Positions 42,692 to 50,913 of a DNA stretch of 64,000 nucleotides are shown here, in pieces (position 1 is the stretch's first letter; every line of letters starts with the position of its first letter). Source of the stretch: Streptomyces toxytricini (GTDB lineage Bacteria; Actinomycetota; Actinomycetes; Streptomycetales; Streptomycetaceae); assembly GCF_014649915.1 (NCBI RefSeq), contig NZ_BMTY01000003.1, positions 263,778 to 327,777 on the forward strand, read 5' to 3'. A model generated the notes under the pieces. That model ran no database searches and was not told where the DNA came from. It saw only the letters and a program-made list of their open reading frames with translations. A program made the translations under genes and the position numbers.

Positions 42692-43129
42692 TCAGCAGGG
42701 GCGCTTGCGGAGTTCCATCACATAGTCGTGCGGGGCGCCCGCGGACTCCGCGGCATCTGCGATCTCGCCCAGGTACCGCGCGGACGGCAGGCCGCCCTCG
42801 TACCCGTTCAGCACGTAGCACCAGGCGGCTTCCTCGCCGTCCAGGGTGTGCACCCGGATCCGCATCCGGCGGTAGATGTCCAGGCCGACGCCCTCCCACC
42901 GGTCCATGGAGTCCTCGTCCAGGGGCGCGATGTCGTAGAGGGCGACGAAGACCTGCTGGCGGGGAGCCTCGACGATGGTGGCGAGGGCGCCCTCCCAGCC
43001 CATCTGCTCGCCGCCGAAGGTCAGCCGCCAGTCGTTGATCCAGCCCGTTCCGCGCAGCGGCGAATGCGGGGCGCGGCGCGTCATCAGCCGCGGGTCGAGG
43101 TTGCCGGCGTACGCGGCGTAGAGCGACAT
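42692..43129 (-). CDS. Gamma-glutamylcyclotransferase-like protein
   Basis: 145 residues. The start MSLYAAYAGNLDPRLM carries the substrate-loop motif YxSN/GNL seen in GGCT-fold proteins, and YDIAPLDEDSMDRWEG and YLGEIADAA fit the AIG2/GGCT family. The expected catalytic Glu near the middle is probably the Glu in EGV or DEDSMDRWE. Start ATG 43129; longer upstream reading is not supported. The substrate is unknown. It stands alone on the minus strand; 209 bases separate it from the quinone dehydrogenase gene. Confidence 0.78.
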   Translation of the reverse strand: MSLYAAYAGNLDPRLMTRRAPHSPLRGTGWINDWRLTFGGEQMGWEGALATIVEAPRQQVFVALYDIAPLDEDSMDRWEGVGLDIYRRMRIRVHTLDGEEAAWCYVLNGYEGGLPSARYLGEIADAAESAGAPHDYVMELRKRPC

Positions 43130-43338
43130 GGAGTCGAGGGTACGGGAGGGGCGGCCCGGGGCGCCCGCCCGGTGCGGTAGCCCGTACGGAGTCGCGCGCC
43201 GCGGCCGGCCGGGGGACCGGGGGAGAAGCACCTTGAAGCGTGCGGGACAATGGAGGGCGGAATGCATCCCCCGGGGAGACCCCCCGGAAGCCCCGGCCGG
43301 GGCGGCGCTCGGCCGGGTAGACGTGAGGCGGAGTTTTC

Positions 43339-44778
43339 GTGACCCGGATCGTGATCATCGGCGGCGGACCCGGCGGGTATGAGGCGGCCCTGGTGGGGGC
43401 CCAGCTCGGCGCGGAGGTGACCGTCGTCGACTGCGACGGCCTCGGCGGCGCATCGGTCCTCACCGACTGCGTGCCCTCCAAGACCCTCATCGCGACCGCC
43501 GAGGTCATGACGAACTTCGACTCCTCGTACGAGGAGCTCGGCATCGTCGTCGCGGACGACACCCCGCCGATCGAGCAGTCCGCCCGCATCATCGGCGTGG
43601 ACCTCGGCAAGGTGAACCGGCGCGTCAAGCGGCTCGCGCTCGCCCAGTCGCACGACATCACCGCCTCCGTCACCCGGGCGGGCGCACGCGTCATCCGCGG
43701 CCGCGGCCGACTCGGCGGCCCGCAGGGCATCGACGGCACCCGCGACGTGATCGTCACCGCCGCCGACGGCACCGAGCAGATCCTCACGGCCGACGCCGTG
43801 CTGATCGCGACCGGCGGCACCCCCCGCGAGATCCCCGACGCCATGCCCGACGGCGAGCGCATCCTGAACTGGACGCAGGTCTACGACCTGGAGGAGCTCC
43901 CCGAGGAGCTCATCGTGGTCGGCTCCGGCGTCACCGGCGCCGAGTTCGCCGGCGCCTACCAGGCCCTCGGCTCGCGCGTCACGCTGATCTCCTCCCGCGA
44001 CCGCGTCCTGCCCGGCGAGGACCCCGACGCCGCGGCCGTCCTGGAGGACGTCTTCCGCCGGCGCGGCATGAACGTCATCGGACGGGCCCGCGCCGAGTCC
44101 GCCAAGCGGGTCGGCGACCGCGTCGAGGTCACCCTCTCCGACGGGCGCGTCGTCACCGGCACCCACTGCCTGATGGCCGTCGGCGCCATTCCCAACACCA
44201 AGGGCATGAACCTGGAGGAGTCGGGGGTCCGGCTCAAGGACTCCGGCCACATCTGGACCGACAAGGTCTCCCGCACCACCTCGCCCGGCGTGTACGCGGC
44301 CGGCGACGTCACCGGCGTGTTCGCGCTGGCGTCCGTCGCCGCCATGCAGGGCCGCATCGCCATGTACCACTTCCTCGGCGACGCGGTCACCCCGCTGAAC
44401 CTCAAGACGGTCTCCTCGAACGTCTTCACCGACCCCGAGATCGCGACCGTCGGCTACACCCAGGCCGACGTCGACGCCGGCCGCATCGACGCCCGCGTCG
44501 TCAAGCTGCCGCTGCTGCGCAACGCCCGCGCCAAGATGCAGGGCATCCGGGACGGCTTCGTGAAGCTGTTCTGCCGCCCCGGCACCGGGATCGTCGTCGG
44601 CGGCGTCGTCGTCTCGCCCCGCGCGAGCGAACTGATCCACCCGATCTCGATCGCCGTCGACAACAACCTGACCGTCGAGCAGATCGCAAACGCGTTCACC
44701 GTGTACCCCTCGCTGTCGGGATCGATCGCGGAAGTGGCGCGCCAGCTGCAGACCCGAAAGACGGAAGGCGAAGGCTGA
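43339..44778 (+). CDS. lpdA: NAD(P)H-quinone dehydrogenase, LpdA type
   Basis: 479-residue flavoprotein of the disulfide-reductase fold. FAD motif VIIGGGPGGYEAAL at the N-terminus, NAD(P) motif IVVGSGVTGAEFAGAYQALGS near residue 190, YAAGDVTGVFALAS near 320. The redox disulfide is broken: the usual Cys39 is Ser and only Cys44 stays in GASVLTDCVPSKT. The C-terminal His-Glu base is also absent (VYPSLSGSIAE). This is the pattern of mycobacterial LpdA, a quinone reductase, and excludes a real lipoamide dehydrogenase. Start GTG 43339. A hairpin follows at 44794. Confidence 0.88.
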   Translation: MTRIVIIGGGPGGYEAALVGAQLGAEVTVVDCDGLGGASVLTDCVPSKTLIATAEVMTNFDSSYEELGIVVADDTPPIEQSARIIGVDLGKVNRRVKRLALAQSHDITASVTRAGARVIRGRGRLGGPQGIDGTRDVIVTAADGTEQILTADAVLIATGGTPREIPDAMPDGERILNWTQVYDLEELPEELIVVGSGVTGAEFAGAYQALGSRVTLISSRDRVLPGEDPDAAAVLEDVFRRRGMNVIGRARAESAKRVGDRVEVTLSDGRVVTGTHCLMAVGAIPNTKGMNLEESGVRLKDSGHIWTDKVSRTTSPGVYAAGDVTGVFALASVAAMQGRIAMYHFLGDAVTPLNLKTVSSNVFTDPEIATVGYTQADVDAGRIDARVVKLPLLRNARAKMQGIRDGFVKLFCRPGTGIVVGGVVVSPRASELIHPISIAVDNNLTVEQIANAFTVYPSLSGSIAEVARQLQTRKTEGEG

Positions 44779-44793
44779 CGGGTCGCAAACCCG

Positions 44794-44824
44794 CCCAACC
44801 TCCGCATAGTCGGCGGAGGTTGGG
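44794..44824 (+). terminator. Hairpin terminator after lpdA
   Basis: 12-bp stem CCCAACCTCCGC / GCGGAGGTTGGG with a 7-base loop, 15 bases after the stop codon. Confidence 0.75.
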
Positions 44825-44964
44825 GGCGGTACGGGCGGCAGCGGCCTGCCGCGGGCCCGTCTGACCGGCCGCGTATACCACTAACTCCCCCGCCTTATGG
44901 ACAACTTCGGTATTCCGGCGCAAGGAGCTGAAAGCAGACGGTCGACCGGGTTACTGTCAGTTTC

Positions 44965-45918
44965 GTGTTCGCTGCAGAACGTCGCCAGTTGATTCTCGAA
45001 ATGGTGCGCGCGAACGGAGCGGTATCGCTCCGGGAGCTCGCCCGCGTCGTCCAGACCTCCGAAGTGACCGTACGGCGGGACGTGCGGGCACTGGAGGCCG
45101 AAGGACTCCTCGACCGCCGGCACGGCGGTGCGGTCCTCCCCGGCGGGTTCACCCGCGAGTCCGGGTTCCCGCAGAAGTCGCACCTCGCCACGGCGGAGAA
45201 GACCGCCATCGCCGACGTCGCGGCCGGCCTCGTCGAAGAAGGCGAGGCCGTCGTCGTCGGCGCGGGCACCACCACCCAGGAGCTCGCGCGCCGGCTGGCC
45301 CGCGTGCCGGGGCTGACCGTGGTCACCAACTCCCTCCTCGTCGCGCAGGCGCTGGCGCACGCCAACCGGGTCGAGGTCGTCATGACCGGCGGGACCCTGC
45401 GCGGGTCCAACTACGCGCTCGTCGGCAGCGGAGCCGAACAGTCGCTGCAGGGGCTGCGGGTCTCCCGCGCGTTCCTGTCCGGCAGCGGGCTCACGGCCGA
45501 GCGCGGCCTGTCCACGTCCAACATGCTGTCGGCGAGCGTCGACCGGGCGCTGGTCCAGGCGGCCGCGGAGGTCGTGGTCCTCGCGGACCACACCAAGCTC
45601 GGCACCGACACCATGTTCCAGACGGTGCCTACGGACGTCATGACCCGTCTCGTCACGGACGAGCCGCCGCCGCACGACGACCGTGCCGCGACCGAGCTGC
45701 AGGCGCTCGCGGACCAGGGAGTCCAGATCACCGTGGCCGGCACGGCTGCCGGCGGCTCCGGAGCCGGCATGGACGGCATGCAGGGCCGCCGCCGCCCCCG
45801 CCGCGAAGGTCCCCTCCCGGTCCAACGCCACGGCGCCACCCCGCTGCGCAGCGCCGCCGCGTCCCTCCTGGACCCCCAGCCCCCGGACCGCCGAGTGGCG
45901 GACCTCCGCCGCCGCTGA
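44965..45918 (+). CDS. DeoR/GlpR-family transcriptional regulator
   Basis: 317 residues. N-terminal HTH at about 5-55 (RRQLILEMVRANGAVSLRELARVVQTSEVTVRRDVRALEAEGLLDRRHGGAV). DeoR C-terminal sensor domain at about 75-250 (VVVGAGTTTQELARRLARVPGLTVVTNSLLVAQALA, VVMTGGTLRGSNYALVGSGAEQSL, SVDRALVQAAAEVVVLADHTKLG). A Gly/Pro/Arg-rich tail of about 60 residues follows. GTG 44965. Such regulators sense phosphosugars; ribose- or deoxyribose-phosphate would fit this neighbourhood. It is the only local candidate for the nucleoside-regulon repressor, but the palindrome is not typical of DeoR targets. Confidence 0.88.
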   Translation: MFAAERRQLILEMVRANGAVSLRELARVVQTSEVTVRRDVRALEAEGLLDRRHGGAVLPGGFTRESGFPQKSHLATAEKTAIADVAAGLVEEGEAVVVGAGTTTQELARRLARVPGLTVVTNSLLVAQALAHANRVEVVMTGGTLRGSNYALVGSGAEQSLQGLRVSRAFLSGSGLTAERGLSTSNMLSASVDRALVQAAAEVVVLADHTKLGTDTMFQTVPTDVMTRLVTDEPPPHDDRAATELQALADQGVQITVAGTAAGGSGAGMDGMQGRRRPRREGPLPVQRHGATPLRSAAASLLDPQPPDRRVADLRRR

Positions 45919-45935
45919 CCCGACCCCGGCCCGAC

Positions 45936-46374
45936 GCCCCAACCGCCGGCGGGGCTGGATCGGCGGGCACGCCCACCACGGCCGGCGGCTTCGCGCAAGC
46001 CTGCGGGGCCCTGCCCCGCGCCCCGCGCCTCAATCGCCGGCGGGGCTGGGTTGTGCGGCGGGCGCGCACAGTGCCGGCGGTGGCTGCGCCGAAGCTTTGT
46101 GGGGCTCTGCCCCGCGCCCCGCGCCTCAATCGCCGGCGGGGCTGATTCTGCCCGGCCCGAAGCGCGAAGCCGAACCGCAGCCAGGGCGCGACCCGCTCAC
46201 GTTGCCGCGCAATCCGCCGCGGGCGGGCCATTCCAGCCTCGCCGGCGTTTGAGGCGCGGGGTGTGGGGCGGAGCCCCACTGGCTCCGGCGGAGCCACCGT
46301 CCGGCAGGGCGGCGACGGGCCCGCCATCCCCGCCTCGCCGGCGTTTGAGGCGCGGGGGGTGGGGCGGAGCCCCG
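45936..46374. repeat. Cluster of five copies of a GC-rich intergenic repeat, both orientations
   Basis: Between two convergent genes. A unit with the core CTCAATCGCCGGCGGGGCTG preceded by gccccgcgccccgcg occurs at about 46003-46050 and 46099-46144, with a partial copy at 45936-45958. The same unit in reverse (core GCCTCGCCGGCGTTTGAGGC followed by gcggggtgtggggcggagcccc) occurs at 46233-46277 and 46328-46374. Each carries its own small hairpin (ggggctctgcccc or ggggcggagcccc). Forward copies have AATCG, reverse copies read AAACG. This fits an intergenic repeat family I recall from Streptomyces genomes. No open gene is seen in this 470-base stretch. Confidence 0.85.
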
Positions 46375-46389
46375 CATCACGGGGCCGGG

Positions 46390-47115
46390 TCACTCCGGGA
46401 GGGGCAGGCACTCGCCGAGCAGGTCGACGACGTCCCGCCAGGCCCGCTGCGCATGCCGCGGGTGGTGGCCGACGCCGGGGCGCACGGTGTGGTCGACCGG
46501 CGGGTGGTGGAAGGCGTGCAGGGCGCCGCCGTAGACCACCAGGCGCCAGTCGACGCCCGCAGCCTGCATCTCGGCGGCGAATGCGTCCCGTTGTGCCGGC
46601 GGCATGATCGGGTCTTCCGACCCGACCCCCGCCCATACGGGGCAGCCGATGCGCGCCGTCTCGTCCGGGCGGCCCGTGGTCAGTCCGTTGACCGTCGCGA
46701 TCGCGCGCAGGTCGACGCCGTCGCGCCCGAGTTCCAGCGCGATCACGCCCCCGGTGCCGTAGCCGACGGCGGCGATCCGGTCCGGGTCGGTCCGCGGCTC
46801 GGCGCGGAGCACGTCGAGCGCCGCGCGGCCGATGCCCCGCATCCGGGCGGGGTCGGCGAGCAGCGGCATGCAGCGGGCCAGCATCTCCTCGGGGTCGCCC
46901 AGGTAGCGCCCGCCGTGCAGGTCGAAGGCGAGGGCCACGTAGCCCCGTTCGGCGAGCGCTTCGGCCCGTCGGCGTTCGACGTCGCTGAGCCCCACCCCTT
47001 CCGGCCCGACCAGGACCCCTGGCCGGCGGTCGGTACCGGCCGGGAGGGCGAGGTGCCCGGTCATCGTCAGTCCGTCGGCCGCGTAGGCGATCGTGCGCGT
47101 CGTCACCGTCGTCAT
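46390..47115 (-). CDS. Dienelactone hydrolase-family protein with glycine at the nucleophile position
   Basis: 241 residues. DLH-fold parts are TGHLALPAGTDRRPGVLVGPEGVGLSDVERRRAEALAERGYVALAFDLHGGRY, RIAAVGYGTGGVIALELGRDGVDLRAIATVNG, CPVWAGVGSEDPIMPPAQRDAF and LVVYGGALHAFHHP. The Glu, Asp and His places are filled but the elbow reads G-Y-G-T-G-G instead of G-Y-C-x-G-G, so the normal nucleophile is missing. I recall this variant in other Streptomyces, so it is not a recent lesion. ATG 47115. Reaction unknown; hydrolysis by the usual mechanism is unlikely. Confidence 0.8.
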   Translation of the reverse strand: MTTVTTRTIAYAADGLTMTGHLALPAGTDRRPGVLVGPEGVGLSDVERRRAEALAERGYVALAFDLHGGRYLGDPEEMLARCMPLLADPARMRGIGRAALDVLRAEPRTDPDRIAAVGYGTGGVIALELGRDGVDLRAIATVNGLTTGRPDETARIGCPVWAGVGSEDPIMPPAQRDAFAAEMQAAGVDWRLVVYGGALHAFHHPPVDHTVRPGVGHHPRHAQRAWRDVVDLLGECLPLPE

Positions 47116-47182
47116 GGGCCCGACCGTAGGGATCACCGAGCCCGGTCGGGCGGTGTTCCGCCGCCGGCGGAAGCGGACGTGC

Positions 47183-47217
47183 GAACGCCGGCGGCTCGTG
47201 GGAGCGCGCCGGCGTTC
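47183..47217 (-). terminator. Hairpin terminator of accA2
   Basis: Stem GAACGCCGGCG (47183-47193) with CGCCGGCGTTC (47207-47217), plus inner GCTC/GAGC. It lies just after the accA2 stop on the minus strand and before the DLH-like gene. Confidence 0.75.
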
Positions 47218-47230
47218 GGGGTGGAGCGGG

Positions 47231-48994
47231 TCAGTCCTTGATCTCGCAGATCGTCGCGCCGGAGGTGAGGGAGGCGCCGACCTCGGCCGTCAGGCCGACG
47301 ATGGTGCCGGAGCGGTGCGCGTTCAGCGGCTGCTCCATCTTCATCGCCTCCAGGACGACGACCAGGTCGCCCTCGTTGACCTGCTGGCCCTCCTCGACGG
47401 CGACCTTCACGATCGTGCCCTGCATCGGCGATGCGAGGGTGTCGCCGGAGGCGGCCGGGCCGGACTTCTTCGCCGCGCGGCGCTTCGGCTTGGCGCCGCC
47501 TGCCGCGGCCGTGCGGGCCAGGGTCATGCCCAGGGACGACGGGAGGGAGACCTCCAGCCGCTTGCCGCCGACCTCGACGACGACCGTCTCGCGGCCGGGC
47601 TCGTCCTCGGCCTCGTCGGCCGCGGGGGCCGCGAACGCGGGGATCTCGTTGACGAACTCGGTCTCGATCCAGCGGGTGTGGACCTTGAACGGGGTGCCGT
47701 CCATCGGGGCGAACGCCGGGTCGGCGACGACCGCGCGGTGGAACGGGATGGCGGTGGCCATGCCCTCGACCTCGAACTCGGCCAGCGCGCGCGCCGCCCG
47801 CTGCAGCGCCTGCTCGCGGGTCGCGCCCGTCACGATCAGCTTGGCGAGGAGGGAGTCCCAGGCCGGGCCGATGACCGAGCCGGACTCGACGCCCGCGTCC
47901 AGGCGGACGCCGGGGCCGGTCGGCGCGTTGAACTTGGTGACGGTGCCGGGCGCGGGCAGGAAGTTGCGGCCCGGGTCCTCGCCGTTGATGCGGAACTCGA
48001 AGGAGTGGCCGCGCAGGACCGGGTCGCCGTACCCGAGCTCCTCGCCGTCGGCGATGCGGAACATCTCGCGGACGAGGTCGATGCCGGCGACCTCCTCGGT
48101 GACCGGGTGCTCCACCTGGAGGCGGGTGTTGACCTCCAGGAAGGAGATCGTCCCGTCGACGCCGACGAGGAACTCGACCGTGCCGGCGCCGACGTAGCCG
48201 GCCTCCTTCAGGATCGCCTTCGAGGCGCGGTACAGCTCGGCGTTCTGCGCCTCGGAGAGGAACGGCGCGGGGGCCTCCTCGACGAGCTTCTGGTGGCGGC
48301 GCTGGAGCGAGCAGTCGCGGGTGGAGACGACGACGACGTTGCCGTGGCTGTCGGCGAGGCACTGGGTCTCGACGTGGCGCGGCTTGTCGAGGTAGCGCTC
48401 GACGAAGCACTCGCCGCGGCCGAAGGCGGCGACGGCCTCGCGGACGGCGGAGTCGTAGAGCTCGGGGACCTCTTCGAGCGTGCGGGCGACCTTCAGGCCG
48501 CGGCCGCCGCCGCCGAAGGCGGCCTTGATCGCGATCGGCAGGCCGTGCTCCTTGGCGAAGGCGACGACCTCCTCGGCACCCGACACCGGGTCGGGCGTGC
48601 CGGCGACGAGCGGGGCGCCGGCGCGCTGCGCGATGTGGCGGGCGGCGACCTTGTCGCCGAGGTCGCGGATGGCCTGCGGCGGCGGGCCGATCCAGGTGAG
48701 GCCCGCGTCGATGACGGCCTGCGCGAATTCGGCGTTCTCGGACAGGAAGCCGTATCCGGGGTGGATGGCGTCGGCGCCGGAGTCGGCGGCCGCTTGGAGG
48801 ACCTTGGAGATGTCCAGGTAGCTCGCAGCGGGGGTGTCACCGCCCAACGCGAAAGCTTCGTCGGCCGCGCGGACGTGCAGGGCGTCCCGGTCCGGATCGG
48901 CGTAGACGGCTACGCTCGCGATCCCGGCATCCCGGCAGGCCCGAGCAACGCGGACAGCGATTTCGCCACGGTTGGCGATGAGCACCTTGCGCAC
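47231..48994 (-). CDS. accA2: Acyl-CoA carboxylase alpha subunit, biotin carboxylase plus biotin carrier
   Basis: 587 residues. Biotin carboxylase parts: [22 protein letters not shown] at the start, ATP-grasp loop [13 protein letters not shown] near residue 165, [33 protein letters not shown] and [18 protein letters not shown]. The biotin carrier at the C-terminus has the biotinyl Lys in [11 protein letters not shown] near residue 553. It fixes CO2 on its biotin for transfer by the beta subunit, here PccB and probably others, making methylmalonyl-CoA and malonyl-CoA. Start GTG 48994 follows AAGGAGG. Biotin is attached by BirA, encoded at 52644. Confidence 0.95.
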   Translation of the reverse strand: MRKVLIANRGEIAVRVARACRDAGIASVAVYADPDRDALHVRAADEAFALGGDTPAASYLDISKVLQAAADSGADAIHPGYGFLSENAEFAQAVIDAGLTWIGPPPQAIRDLGDKVAARHIAQRAGAPLVAGTPDPVSGAEEVVAFAKEHGLPIAIKAAFGGGGRGLKVARTLEEVPELYDSAVREAVAAFGRGECFVERYLDKPRHVETQCLADSHGNVVVVSTRDCSLQRRHQKLVEEAPAPFLSEAQNAELYRASKAILKEAGYVGAGTVEFLVGVDGTISFLEVNTRLQVEHPVTEEVAGIDLVREMFRIADGEELGYGDPVLRGHSFEFRINGEDPGRNFLPAPGTVTKFNAPTGPGVRLDAGVESGSVIGPAWDSLLAKLIVTGATREQALQRAARALAEFEVEGMATAIPFHRAVVADPAFAPMDGTPFKVHTRWIETEFVNEIPAFAAPAADEAEDEPGRETVVVEVGGKRLEVSLPSSLGMTLARTAAAGGAKPKRRAAKKSGPAASGDTLASPMQGTIVKVAVEEGQQVNEGDLVVVLEAMKMEQPLNAHRSGTIVGLTAEVGASLTSGATICEIKD

Positions 48995-49378
48995 GATGGC
49001 TCCCTCCTTGAAACAAGCTGAGTTTAGGGACTGCCCACACGGCCTTACGACCCTCTCCTAGAGGTGACCTTGCCCACACGGAGTGTGATTCGAGTCCGCC
49101 TCGATCGAGGAAAGTCCAAGTGGTGCCCCAGGTCAGGGGGATCCCCGACTGCACAGTAACCCCGTCAGGTAGCCACGGTCTCTGTCCGCCGGCTCAGCGG
49201 GCCCCGGCGATTCTTTGTCGATTCCCTACGAACGGCCCACAGATTCTTTGCGCGGCCGCCCTCCGCGCGGCGTTCCGCAAGCGCGCCGTGCACACCCCTT
49301 GTCCGCACGTTTACCCGTTAGTAGCCTCCAGGCGTCGAACGGGCCCGTGGCCCGTTTCCGCAGGAAGGGGTGGGGGCC
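48995..49378. other. Divergent intergenic region upstream of accA2
   Basis: 384 bases between accA2 (leftward) and a small membrane-protein gene (rightward). It should hold promoters for both. A perfect 12-base palindrome CCTCGATCGAGG lies at 49099-49110, about 105 bases upstream of accA2. AGGAAGG (49362-49368) is the ribosome-binding site of the rightward gene. No gene seen. Confidence 0.5.
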
Positions 49379-49834
49379 GTGGACGTGGTGCTGCGCAGGC
49401 TCGCGGCGGGCCTGGGCGCCGTCGTGCTCGCGGCCGAGGCGCTGGTGCTGGCGCTCGTCCACTTCGTGCTGGGGCGGACGACGCAGAGCCAGTCGATGTC
49501 CATCGCCGGCATGGACCCGGATGTCATGGTCATGGCGACCTACGCGATGGGGGCCGGCACGGCCGCCTTCCTCCTGCTGTGCGCCGTCCTGCTGGCCGCG
49601 GCCGCCGTCCGCGACCGCGCCCCCGGGCGGTTCGCCCGCGTCGTGCTCGTCTGCGCCGCCGTCACCCACGGCGTGCTCGGCGCGCTCGCCGTCGGCCTGG
49701 TCGGCTGGGGCGCCTTCGCCGTCCTGATGCTGACCCTGTGCCTGCTCGTGTACGCCCTCACGCAGTACGCGGCCCCCGGGCGCGGCGAGGCCGACCGCCC
49801 GCCCGGCGAGGGGGTCACGCCCACAGGTCGGTGA
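49379..49834 (+). CDS. Small four-helix membrane protein
   Basis: 151 residues with four membrane segments ([95 protein letters not shown]) and a hydrophilic tail. The second GTG (49379) is preferred over one at 49370 because AGGAAGG lies 10 bases ahead of it. It is encoded amid carboxylase genes but has no known role. It overlaps the convergent maf gene by 20 bases. Confidence 0.75.
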   Translation: MDVVLRRLAAGLGAVVLAAEALVLALVHFVLGRTTQSQSMSIAGMDPDVMVMATYAMGAGTAAFLLLCAVLLAAAAVRDRAPGRFARVVLVCAAVTHGVLGALAVGLVGWGAFAVLMLTLCLLVYALTQYAAPGRGEADRPPGEGVTPTGR

Positions 49835-50417
49835 TCGACACGCCGAGTTCGCCCAGCAGGGAGCGCAGCAGCGGCAGCGACAGCCCGATGACGTTGCCCG
49901 GGTCGCCGTCGATGCCCTCGATGAACGGCGCCGACAGCCCGTCCAGGGTGAAGGCGCCCGCGACGTGCAGCGGCTCGCCGCTCGCCACGTACGCCGCGAC
50001 CTCCGCGTCCGTCGGCTCGCCGAAGCGGACCGTCGTCGACGCGGTGGCGGAGACCGCGCGCCCCGTCGCCGTGTCGACCACGCAGTGGCCCGTGCGCAGG
50101 ACGCCGGACCGGCCCCGCATCGCCTTCCAGCGGGCGGTGGCCTCCTCGGCGTCCTCCGGCTTGCCCAGCGCCTCGCCGTCCAGCTCCAGCACCGAGTCGC
50201 AGCCGATCACCAGGGCGCCCGCCGCCTCGTCAAGGCCCGCCACGACGCCGGCCTTGGCCTCGGCCAGGGCGAGCGCCAGCTCCGCCGGGGACTCCGCACG
50301 CAGGCTGTCCTCGTCGAAGTTGCTGACGATGACGTGCGGGGCGAGCCCGGCCTGCCGCAGCAGGTTCAGCCGGGCGGGCGAGGCGGAGGCGAGCACGAGG
50401 GTCCGGGCAGCAGTCAT
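49815..50417 (-). CDS. maf: Maf-like nucleotide pyrophosphatase
   Basis: 200 residues. Family blocks: [19 protein letters not shown] at the start, [24 protein letters not shown] near residue 70, [20 protein letters not shown], and [31 protein letters not shown] with the conserved Glu and Asp. Maf proteins hydrolyse non-canonical or dTTP/UTP-type nucleoside triphosphates and are linked to septum control. ATG 50417; an ATG 9 bases upstream (50426) is also possible. Confidence 0.92.
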   Translation of the reverse strand: MTAARTLVLASASPARLNLLRQAGLAPHVIVSNFDEDSLRAESPAELALALAEAKAGVVAGLDEAAGALVIGCDSVLELDGEALGKPEDAEEATARWKAMRGRSGVLRTGHCVVDTATGRAVSATASTTVRFGEPTDAEVAAYVASGEPLHVAGAFTLDGLSAPFIEGIDGDPGNVIGLSLPLLRSLLGELGVSITDLWA

Positions 50418-50459
50418 GCCCGCCATCGTAGGCGCGGCGCGGCGTACCCTGCGCCCGGA

Positions 50460-50591
50460 CTAGTGGCCCACGCCCAGCACGTACACGACGACCGCCATGG
50501 CCAGGACGACCACGAGGGTCATCCGGCGGACCATCGCCTGCGCGTCGCGCATGTCCTCGGGCGGCTCGTTCTCCGGGTCAGACCACAGCAT
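50460..50591 (-). CDS. Very short membrane protein, MmpB-like
   Basis: 43 residues: start MLWSDPENEPPEDMRD, then a single membrane helix (MTLVVVLAMAVVVYVLG). It starts with ATG 50591 and stops with TAG at 50460-50462. The MLWSDPENEPP start agrees with my memory of a short protein named MmpB (morphogenic membrane protein) in Streptomyces; I hold that name tentatively. It lies between accE-like and maf genes, both on the same strand, with a 15-bp hairpin between it and accE. Confidence 0.68.
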   Translation of the reverse strand: MLWSDPENEPPEDMRDAQAMVRRMTLVVVLAMAVVVYVLGVGH

Positions 50592-50618
50592 GTACCGATC
50601 GTGGCCCCGCGGACCGGT

Positions 50619-50650
50619 GCGGCGCCTGAGTACGGGTACTCAGGCGCCGC
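50619..50650 (-). terminator. Hairpin after the pccB-accE operon
   Basis: Perfect 15-bp stem GCGGCGCCTGAGTAC / GTACTCAGGCGCCGC with a 2-base loop, 20 bases after the epsilon-subunit stop and 28 bases before the MmpB-like gene. Confidence 0.8.
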
Positions 50651-50669
50651 CTCCGCTTCGCGCCGTCTC

Positions 50670-50885
50670 TCAGCCCCGGCCGGGCCAGTACGTGCGGGCC
50701 CAGGCGCCCGGGCCGGGGTGCGGCAGGGTGCGCCGCGCCACCCGGTCGGGCGCCGACCAGGCGTCGGCTGCCCGGGGCGCGTCCGACGGCGCCGACGCCA
50801 GCGCCGCCGCGCGCGCCCGGACCACCGCCAGTGCGGCGGCCAGCTCCTCCGGCGTCGGGTTCCCCTTGACGACCTTGATCACCAC
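50670..50885 (-). CDS. accE: Acyl-CoA carboxylase epsilon subunit
   Basis: 71 residues. The N-terminus IKVVKGNPTPEELAAALAVVRARAAAL and the C-terminal W-x-R-T-Y-W-P-G pattern (AWARTYWPGRG) mark the small epsilon subunits that bridge alpha and beta parts of actinobacterial acyl-CoA carboxylases and raise their activity. It follows pccB by 28 bases, so it is probably the PccE partner. Start ATG 50885 with AGGAGG (tacctcctgg on the plus strand) close upstream. Confidence 0.92.
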   Translation of the reverse strand: MVIKVVKGNPTPEELAAALAVVRARAAALASAPSDAPRAADAWSAPDRVARRTLPHPGPGAWARTYWPGRG

Positions 50886-50913
50886 AGGCTTTACCTCCTG
50901 GAGGCTCGTGCGG

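Noticed and set aside
43339..44778. Lipoamide dehydrogenase (E3) annotation
   Set aside because: The first redox Cys is Ser and the catalytic His-Glu pair is missing; LpdA-type quinone reductase fits better.
44965..45918. The DeoR-family gene as the certain repressor of the nucleoside regulon
   Set aside because: No CTACGCGCGTAG site lies before it, and DeoR-type targets are usually different. Kept only as a candidate.
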